Below are positions 55,510 through 64,000 of a stretch of DNA of 64,000 bases, piece after piece. The stretch comes from Siphlonurus alternatus (lineage: Eukaryota > Arthropoda > Insecta > Ephemeroptera > Siphlonuridae): NCBI GenBank assembly GCA_949825025.1, contig OX463782.1, positions 32,769,351 through 32,833,350 on the forward strand, read 5' to 3'. How positions within the stretch are numbered: the first letter of the stretch is position 1; each line of letters starts with the position of its first letter. The translations under genes and the position numbers were made by a program. The notes under the pieces are model-generated. The model saw only the letters and a program-made list of their open reading frames with translations. It ran no database searches and was not told where the DNA came from.

Positions 55510-55930
55510 GTGGCTCATGAATGTTCACCAACTCTCAAAGATTTTTTAAGCAAATCAAAACTCTCCGCCTCAGCAACATCTGCTGTCAACGCATTCCACT
55601 CCCTCACCGTCCTGTTTACAAAAGAAAACTTTCCCACATCACTTCTACATCCAACACACAACACACTCCAACTTCCATCCATGATCATTTCTTCCAATAT
55701 AACCTGCTCTCATCACACGACCACTCAACTCTTCCCAATTAACCCTCACAATTTCTTGTTATCTTATACATAACACCAAGTCTACAATTTTTCCTTCTTA
55801 ACTCCAACGACTCCCACCCCAAATTCTCAATTAAAGCAGACACACTAACATATATACTCCTTTCTAACATCAGCACGTACCATCCCCCACAAACTGAAAC
55901 CCTTCTTGCTGCGCTCATAATCATAATATA
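55510..55930 (-). mobile_element. CR1/L2-like LINE ORF2 C-terminal remnant
   Basis: On the minus strand two frames are recognisable: 55924-55739 reads ARRVSV, then LIENLGWESLELRRKNCRLG and MYKITRN, and 55697-55515 reads KFSFVNRTVREWNAL and FDLLKKSLR. These are the C-terminal blocks of CR1/L2-type ORF2. The two parts are in different frames with a stop between, so it is a dead, 5'-truncated copy. It belongs to a different family from the intact LINE. Confidence 0.7.
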
Positions 55931-56170
55931 TATATATATATTATTATATATATATATATAATATTATATATATAATATATATATGATATATATATATTAT
56001 AATATATAATTACATAATTACCATAAGGTTTGAGGTTTCTCACCGTTTCTCTATTTGTGATAAAAAAAATAATGAGACAAAATAGTGATTTTCCCTCAAA
56101 TCTAGCGATTTTTTTACGCACAACTTTTAGTTAAAATCTTGTGGTGGCAACACTGAACACTGTCTGAAAC

Positions 56171-56179
56171 GGCGGGAAA
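56171..56179 (+). promoter_or_regulatory. E2F-type site upstream of the FANCA homologue
   Basis: GGCGGGAAA, an exact E2F/DP core, lies 117 bases before the FANCA ATG in otherwise AT-rich DNA. Fanconi genes are known E2F targets in vertebrates. No TATA box is evident. Confidence 0.5.
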
Positions 56180-56295
56180 CGCATCAGCTGTCAATCATAA
56201 CATGCCGGAAAGTTTAGTTAAACAAAACAGTTTTATAAAATAGTTAAAAAATTGTTAAAACACCAGCTTAGAGTAATTATTAATCTTGTTCAGAA

Positions 56296-59200
56296 ATGGA
56301 TGAATACAAGAAACTATTAGGTAAGATATTAAGTACATTTTAATTGTATTTATGCATGGATGGATCACCGCCGTCAACGCCCCCTCGCACACACAGCTAT
56401 GCATAATTATGTACAGTTTTTAATTAAAGTTAAAAATTGGAATTCATAGGGAAGATTCTAATGCATGTATTCCAAATTTTAACTTTAAGAACTGTACAGG
56501 TAGTATAATGAGTATATGATATGTATGTATTACATATCGCCCCGATCATATGCATACATATTATACAGAAGGGAGGCCCCAGTGTCCTGCAGAGACATAC
56601 AATTAATGTAGATTTCATCATGTTTGTACAATGTCATTGGTCGTTAAACAGTTTGTAACCAAACTTCTCACTGGTAGAACTGAAGGACTTTCTCAAGCAG
56701 GCTCGGACTGACCATAAGATTGGGTCAAGAACCCTGACTGATGGTCTCTCCACTTTTTAACACAGACGATATACAAAAAGTAACCTCGGACCCCCTTCCA
56801 GGTGCTGCCTGTAATGCCTATATGGCCCGGACTTGGACCCTAGCTTCCCAGTCCGAGCCTGCCCGCAAGCATCGAACATGATAAAAATAATATTAAATGA
56901 CAGCCCCGTCCTGTATTCACCTTGAACAAAACACCAAGTACCCTACATGATATTATCATACCAATTATTCTCTATTAAATTATATAATATTTTGTCCACA
57001 GACTCTCACAAAAATATTAAAAGAAGATGCTCCAATTCAGATGAGCTACAAAGATTGGTTTACAAAGAAATGTGTACTCCAGCATTTGAGTTATATCAGC
57101 CATCTAAAATGGTAACGTTGCTAACTTGAATAACTTTTCTCAGCAAGGTAACACATTGACTGTTATGTCGCAGACTCAGTCCCAAGGGTCGTCAGCTGAT
57201 GAAGGAGGTCGTGACCTCTCCACCAGCCGCCTCCTTGAGTCCCAGTCTCGAAGCTTGACCTCCGCTAGCGTCGGTCATATTTTATCTGAAGAACAGAGGA
57301 AGTCATTCAAAGGACTAATCCTGGTTGCCAAAGATTTAATAAAGAAACGAAAGTTAAATAAAGGAAATTTAGCTGGCAACTTAGCAAAGATTGTAAGTTT
57401 ATTATAAAAACTCATCAGTGTACAAGAATACATATATGCTCTCTTTTTTTTTACAGAAAAATCTTCCCCTAGAAGTTTTATGGTGGTATCACTGCTCTGA
57501 AATAATTCACATCACAATATACATTGCATTGTAAGTACCGGGTCATACAATTTGGTTACTGTACTTCAATTTTTATAATGTGTGCATCCTGCATATACCC
57601 CCATGTGTACATCTGCATTTGTTCTGAAATAAAATGTACATACTATTACTGCCCTTGTAATATTTTAGAGATGACTTGAACAAATTTTATGTTCTAGGCA
57701 GAGCAGAGAAAGGGAGAGGACATGGGATCTACATGTTTTGTATCACCTTCCTTCTTTGGGGAGCAATTTCCTCCATCTTTTTCCTTGTATACCTGTCTTT
57801 GGAACTCACAATAGATTTATGATATCGTCACTCAATTTTAAAATAAATTTGCATCATTTGTTAACTACTCTCGATCAATCCTTTTCATGTACCTCAGAAA
57901 CCTCGAGGACAGTGCGGAGCTGGAGCGACTCGGTGCAGGTCTGAACGAGCTGATGAGCGTCCCGTCCGGAGAGGGGGTGGAGGCTGCGGTGTCCTCGGAC
58001 TTGCTGGCCGCCCTGGCCTCCATCGTGCACGGCCCAGACCCACCGAGCTCCTTGCAAGATACGAGGAAGGCATGCTGCATCATCTTGCAGAGCATTGTCA
58101 GAAGACAGCTGGCCGCAATCAAAGCTCAGTCTGGAGGTTAGTTGTGGAAACTTCGCTTGATAGTCCGTTTCTGTCTAGTACCTGGCAGCCAGCCTTTCCA
58201 GTTGTTACGTCACTCCCCATGCATATTATGCATAAGAATAGTTTGTGGAGATTGAAGTTATGGAATAGACAACCTGCATGAAAATTTTTTATTGCAGAAA
58301 TGAATAGAAGGCACCAAATTATGCTACAGCACTCAAAATTTTTTCAGATTTTTTTGAGACTTAGAACTATTTTTAAATAATTTTATTATTGATAGTTCTG
58401 TAAGTGCTGGCACCCCTGAATCCTCAATAAAAAGGATAGGATGGAGACGCCTATTGACGCCTCCAGGGGGCGTGGCCGCACTTTCAATAATTATTTAAAA
58501 ATAGTTTAGGGTTTCAAAAAAATTGAAAAATTCAGAGTAGCATAATTTTGTACCCTCTATTCATTTCTGCAATCAAAAATTTTCATGTAGGTTGCCCATT
58601 AATAGAAAAAACAAAAATTATAAGTTTTAAATTTTTACAACATCTATGTCATCTTTCAGTCATAAACAAAGCTTATGAAATTAACGTTGGTTATCTTGAT
58701 GCCAATGTTCTAACGTTGCAGCGGTGTGGTGGCTCCAAAGACTGATTGGGCCCTCCTCCTCACTGCCCTCACCAGTGGTGCGCAGCTTCGCCTCAGAACT
58801 GCTGCACAAACAGCTGACGGAGCCCCCCTACATCAGCGTGCACCAAGCACTTGCTCGCCAGTCCGAGTGGGGCTTCAGTCTTGCCGACGAGCTCCTCACT
58901 GGGTTCTTCTCTCAAGTAAGTGCAGCTAGCAAACAGCAAGTGCAGCCCTTCCCATGAAAAATGTCATGCATTTAGCTGGTACAACATTTCAAGGGTATGA
59001 CTATGGGTTGAGTAAAATCAGCTTAGCTGCTCAATCCTTGCTTTAATAATGAGAGCAACATGAGATGAGACAATGTTCACCAAATTAAATGAAGGGAGAA
59101 GTTTACGCCATTTTTTTTTTAAATAATTCTTTTGTTAACACAGATCTAAGTACTGGTCACAAGAATAAATTTGATCTCAACTGTTAACTTTAATGATTTT

Positions 59201-62200
59201 ATGCTTAAAAAAATAATAAAAAATATAAAAATTGAAATATTCTATACAATAAAATAAATAATATAGTGCAAGAAATATATTAATAATTGATTTTATTAAA
59301 CACAAATAGTGTACAGATACAATTAAACATAAATACATTTTTCTTCCTGTAAGATTTGCTAGCATTAACTCTTAATTGACTTACAGTAGTCCTGATGTGA
59401 TTGGTAGGTATTGGGTGCTCTTGGTTCGACGGCCGAGACACTGGACATGCTGATGTCAATACTGGAGGGAGGTGACGAGGTCAACTGGCGGGCCGTCCTA
59501 GTGTGCGTCTCCACGTTCCTCAACTGCAGACCCCACGCTGTGACAAACATGGCAGGTATTACTTGGTAGCACATTAGTATTGTAATTTCCAGGGGATCTG
59601 TTGAGTCTTAGAGCATGGCACAAACCAACTGTGTGGAAAATATAAATAAAATAATAAAATATTTCTATAAATAAATTCTTATTTATTTGAAGAAAATTAA
59701 TTTGAAAATTTTCCAAAACACACAGACTCTGCACACACAATTAATGGACACACTAAATCTACACGAGTCATCACTTCAAATTTGAAACAGAAATCATGAA
59801 GTTACTGATATACTGGTATGTGAAGAATATAGAAATTAATGTGACAAAAAGGATGAGCTCTGTTAACAGCCACTTAAAGTTCTGAAACACCTAGATTTAT
59901 GAACATTAAATGATGAATTTATTATAATTTCTTACTTAGTGCTGTAATTCGAATGCATTTTGTTGTTATTTCATTAATGTCAAAGCACGGTAAAATCTGT
60001 TCTAGTCACTTTGAGAGCATTTTGTCAGTTGCTATCTATGACTTATAAGTCAATTTGAGCAATCCCTCTGCAAGTCAGAATTGTCACGACACCATTAATA
60101 TTATGTATCTTAAGTTTTTGTGTTTTCTTTTCTTCTCTTACTACATATATATAAGTATTTAGAGTTTACAGGATTGAATTAATACAGTATTTGAGTCTAT
60201 CATGAAGAAAATTAGACTCAAATTTGGCTATATGATGGTATTTTCCTACTTGAAAATAAAAGGGTGTTGTTTAACTTTACTAACCCATCTCTGCAGGCCT
60301 GGTTTCTGAGTTGGTGGTGCGAGCATTGACTACAGACAGTGCGGAGTTGCTGCTGCTCTCCTTCTTGCTGGCTCGCCAATGTGCGGTCGAGGGAACTGTG
60401 GTTGGCTGTCTCTCGTACCCCGCATGGTTCAAACGAACGTTTGGCAGCAAGAACTCAACCCTAGCCTCCTCCCAGTCTCATTCGAGGTTCCTGCTTGAGT
60501 TCCTGACACAGCTGGTACCCCACGAGCCTGCAGCCTGCCTCAAGACTCACATGGATCAGGTATTGCATTATTTACTTCAATTTAACTTTCTCATCAGTTA
60601 TTTTAAAACTGCGTTTTATAGGGACTTGCTAAATTTTATTCTTGCTTTTGTATATAAATGCATCTTACTTATCTTTTATTCTGTTAGAATTATTATAAGT
60701 AATACCAATATTAAAATTTAAGGTATTATTAATTAAATACAAGCTTATAATAAATTTCAGCTTGATAATTTCTCAAATAACATTATTACATTGTATTTAT
60801 GCAAGAATGAAAATTCTACCTGTCAACTATTTTTCAAGGAGCTAGTGTAAAGTAGGGTAGTTTGGGTTTAGCTAACTTTTGTATTGTGTCATTACTCACT
60901 ATTATTTGCCATTGAATGGAAAGTTTAACCATCTGACTCCACGTATTTTTCCTGTTTTTTTTTTTTTTTTTTTTTTCAAGCTTTTATTTTATTTTTTCCA
61001 TTTTTTTTTTATTTACTTTTTACTTTAAACAGCAGTAGTACCACACATTTGCATCTTATACTACTAATACAACATTAGAAAACTTCATTTTCCATTATAA
61101 AAAAAAAATGTAAATCACTTGTTGAAAATCTCCCTAACTGTTGGTGTGTCTTTCAGTCTCCGTGGGTGCCGGCCGCGTGTCGTCCTCAACTACAGGACTA
61201 CTTGGCGTTGGCCAGTACGAGACTGCGCGACCTTGGGCGAGGAACCGCGGAGGTCATCTCTGGTCTCTTCCAGCATGAGCCAGGCCAAGAAGTGACCTCC
61301 ATGGTAAGTTGTAGCCTCACTTATATAGGCTCATTTTTGTATGTTAGGCTTTCAACTTAAGATAGAGATAACACCAAACAACTGTTCAACGTACTCCCAT
61401 TTGATTAATATGTAAACCTTTGCAAATTCAAAAAAATTCTGAAATTTTTTTGAGAGGCAGATATTAGTGCCTTAAAGCCATAGAAAAAGTTTCAAAACAA
61501 TTTAACGAGACGATTTTTTTATTTAAGTTCTTAGGTTGTCTCTCCATAGGAAAGCCCTATGCTGAAAATTAAAAAAATGAATTAAAAAAAAAAAAAAAAA
61601 AATCGGCTCGTTAAATTGTTTTGAAATTTTTTCTATGGCTTTTAAGCACTAATATCTGTCTCCCAAAAAAATTTGTTAATTAAAGGAGAGTATGTTGAAT
61701 AGCTGTTCGGCGTTATCTCTACCTTAAAATATTTTCACATTGAAATAATTAATTTTTTATTTTAATTTTTACTCATGAAAATTATTTTTCAATATAATAA
61801 TCTTTGTCAAATTGATATACAGTATAATACATATCTTTTTTCTAAATTATTTTTCAATTTGAATAAGATGAAGGGATTCTTATTAGTTCTCAACACTAGT
61901 TGAAACAATTCAACTGTTATTAGCTATAAACTAATGTTCGAACCTTCATGTCTCATTTGCAGGAGGAGCAAGTTAAGTTTGATATCGACAAAACCCTGGC
62001 TTATTTCGAGAAGACTGGCAAAGTTCATAAGCTTATATTTGAAGGCTCTATTTTTAAGAAAAAATATTTTGAAAGCAACTTTTTACCAGAACTACTTAAA
62101 CCAAGGTAGGTTTATTTCTTTACCTATATTATTTTAGAGGGCAAGTAATTTAGAACTAATTAAGTTGTACTGCACTAGCTAGCTTAAGCTTCCTGATCAC

Positions 62201-62950
62201 TAGAAGATGTATTTATTTGATTTAATGTAATAATAAACATGCAGTTACTGTTCTCCTTTGTCACATAGCAAATCGTTACAATAATTTTTTACACATTAAA
62301 TTTTAACTGATTCAACTTTTGGTTTTTGTCGTGTTTGCAACGTCTTCTGTCATCAACTTGTAACATAAAATACTAACAATGAACATCACTTGTAGAACAC
62401 AAAGAGCCAAAGTACGCCCAAGCATAAATTATGATATATTGTCGTGGTAGTGTTTAAATATCAGCTCTCTGATGGATTGTGGCTATATAAATATGCAATA
62501 TCAAGTTAACGTGTAATACAATATCAACCTGAGTTGGATATAATTATATCCTCAACTGCCTCAAGCTACCGATTTGAGATCAAATATTTAAACACTTTTA
62601 CGATAATATGACGAAAACCAAGTTTATGAACCACATTGTATATCAATCAAATTTCAATAGGTAAACATCAGTATTTTGAAATTTAAATACTTTGTGCATA
62701 AATAATAGGTTTTAGTATTTTCTGGATCACTGTGTATTTCTTTAACTAGATGTTGATATATCATAATGAAAATTGTTAAAAGCTAAAAATATAATTTTAT
62801 TTTTTCTACAGGGCTCCTCAAGCTTCAAACGATGCCCAAACACTCATTCTCGACAAGCTGCTGCAGACAAGTAAGATTTCTCGTTTACAGTATGACAACT
62901 ACCACTCTCAGTGCCTTGCTGCCTCATCTGCATCTTCTGGTGGTAGCTAG
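56296..62950 (+). CDS. FANCA: Fanconi anaemia group A protein homologue, short form
   Basis: Eleven exons: 56296-56320, 57002-57111, 57144-57392, 57457-57530, 57898-58136, 58722-58915, 59408-59555, 60297-60559, 61157-61303, 61963-62105 and 62812-62950. All have GT-AG borders and matching phases; 1731 nt, 576 aa. FANCA is a helical-repeat scaffold of the core complex that ubiquitinates FANCD2-FANCI at interstrand crosslinks in the nucleus. Family matches: LSEEQRKSFKGLILVAKDLI, SFLLARQCAVEG with LSYPAWFKRTFGS, FLTQLVPHEP, QLQDYLALASTRLRDL, KTLAYFEKTGKV, then EGSIFKKKYFESNFLPELL and KISRLQYDNYHSQC. These follow the order of the N-terminal half of vertebrate FANCA (about 1450 aa). The C-terminal half is absent: a TAG at 62948 follows a Ser-rich tail, with a poly(A) signal 78 bases on. 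Downstream exons beyond the window by alternative splicing cannot be excluded. Exon 1 (25 nt) is the least certain. Confidence 0.88.
58264..58600. mobile_element. MITE of the TTTATTGCAGAAATG family in FANCA intron 5
   Basis: Body TTTATTGCAGAAATGAATAG and ATTATGCTAC, with inverted partner ending TCATTTCTGCAAT. Termini AATAGACAACCTGCATG and CATGTAGGTTGCCCATT are diverged, so this is an older copy. Confidence 0.75.
61357..61727. mobile_element. TTAA-bounded MITE, family 2, in FANCA intron 9
   Basis: Termini TTAAGATAGAGATAACACC and GCGTTATCTCTACCTTAA bounded by TTAA. Inner blocks GAGAGGCAGATATTAGTGCC and GGAAAGCCCTAT are shared with the foldback arms at 27470-28195 and with 33969-34228. Confidence 0.8.
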
Positions 62951-64000
62951 CCTCGTTGCTACATGGAATCAGTTTGTAATTTGGTCATTTTAACTAAAAT
63001 ATTACTTATTTTGTCTTAATTGTTATCAATAAAACCATTGCATGAATATACCAGGATGAGCCAGTAACACGGTGTTCATTGGTTTTAAGACTCAAAATGA
63101 AACAAAATTTACACCAATAGCAAATACTTAGGCATTTTTTTTCCTTCCTTCACTGAAAGATTGTGTGAATTGTTTCCTCTACATGAAATTCTTTAATATA
63201 AGAAACACCGCATGCATTCACACAAAAAAAAATGTTGTTAACAATGATCTCGTTCAAGGAATTTTAGTTCTAGATTTTTTTTATACTTCTATTTTGAACC
63301 TGACAGTTGCTATGTTAAAATCTATGTCTTTTTATCACAATATATTCCTCAAAGTGGCTGCAAAACCTCTGAATATTGGTGTAGCAATTTCAGTTGTAGT
63401 ATACGTATAAAAAAAACATGTTTGTGATATTCCAAAGTAATTAATTTAGATGAAGTTTAAAAGACCCCCAAGGCTCTCAGAACAATAACCTAAAATAATA
63501 AGTGACATAGTACGACTTAAATATTGGTTGTGTGTTGTAGTATTGAATGATTTTAAAATATATTAATTATAGCTTGTGATTCATACTTTTAATCATGCTA
63601 ATATATTATGTCTCCAAACCAGCTGTAATATATCGATGTGCTTATTTTGCTAATTCTGGAATTCTACAAAAATTTTGCTTTGAAAATTCCAGATTTGTAC
63701 AAAATGTTCTCTTTGCAAATCGTTGTCTGTTGTTATCATTAAGATTATTTTTTTATTACCTTCCTAAAATGCAGAGTGAACTTTATTAAGCATTCCACTT
63801 TTAAGACATATATCTATAGATGTCTAACTTAAGATATCCACATAACTGGTCTAATTAAATCACTGTACCACAAAGTACTATATGTACTTACTTTTCTACA
63901 TGATGTATTACGTAAAATATTATTTCATAACAGTAAATTTATCTTTTTTATTTAGCATTTTTTTTTTTAATTTTTAATATTACAACTACAGTAAAAACTT
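62951..64000. other. 3' flank of FANCA homologue
   Basis: AATAAA at 63028-63033 is a good poly(A) signal for the short FANCA transcript. The rest is AT-rich and no coding exon was recognised up to the window end. Confidence 0.5.

Overview
The window is eukaryotic nuclear DNA, about two thirds A+T, with short GC-richer exons set in long AT-rich introns and intergenic DNA. Exon-intron structure, GT-AG introns, TATA + TCAGT-type initiators, a Gly/His-rich secreted protein gene with a split signal peptide, and dense transposon debris suggest an invertebrate, most likely an arthropod. The species cannot be named from the sequence alone.

Layout: (1) 559-3370, minus strand: a three-exon gene for a secreted Gly/His/Lys-rich, cuticle-like protein, with a recognisable TATA/initiator promoter. 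(2) 7932-13511, plus: complete five-exon GCSH, the lipoyl-carrying H protein of the mitochondrial glycine cleavage system. (3) 13.7-25.2 kb: a transposon-rich intergenic region with a 2 kb hAT-like TIR element, TTAA-bounded MITEs, palindromic MITEs and a LINE fragment. (4) 25280-46264, plus: complete eleven-exon acetyl-CoA synthetase (ACSS2/AcCoAS type). Its first intron holds a 7.3 kb Foldback-like palindromic transposon with a 9-bp target duplication, itself hit by later insertions. A later intron holds a hAT element with an 8-bp target duplication, and another a 600-bp block-structured pentanucleotide satellite. (5) 48467-54112, plus: an apparently intact non-LTR retrotransposon whose ORF1 carries a TARG1/OARD1-like macro domain and whose ORF2 is an endonuclease-reverse transcriptase. 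(6) 56296-62950, plus: eleven exons of a FANCA homologue (Fanconi anaemia core complex), here ending after the N-terminal half of the family's usual length.

The three metabolic/repair genes are independent housekeeping genes, not an operon. GCSH feeds one-carbon metabolism in mitochondria, ACSS makes cytosolic/nuclear acetyl-CoA, and FANCA works in interstrand crosslink repair. Most of the remaining sequence is mobile DNA. The most unusual item is the retrotransposon ORF1 with a macro domain that keeps both residues expected for ADP-ribose ester hydrolysis. The giant foldback element inside the ACSS intron is second.
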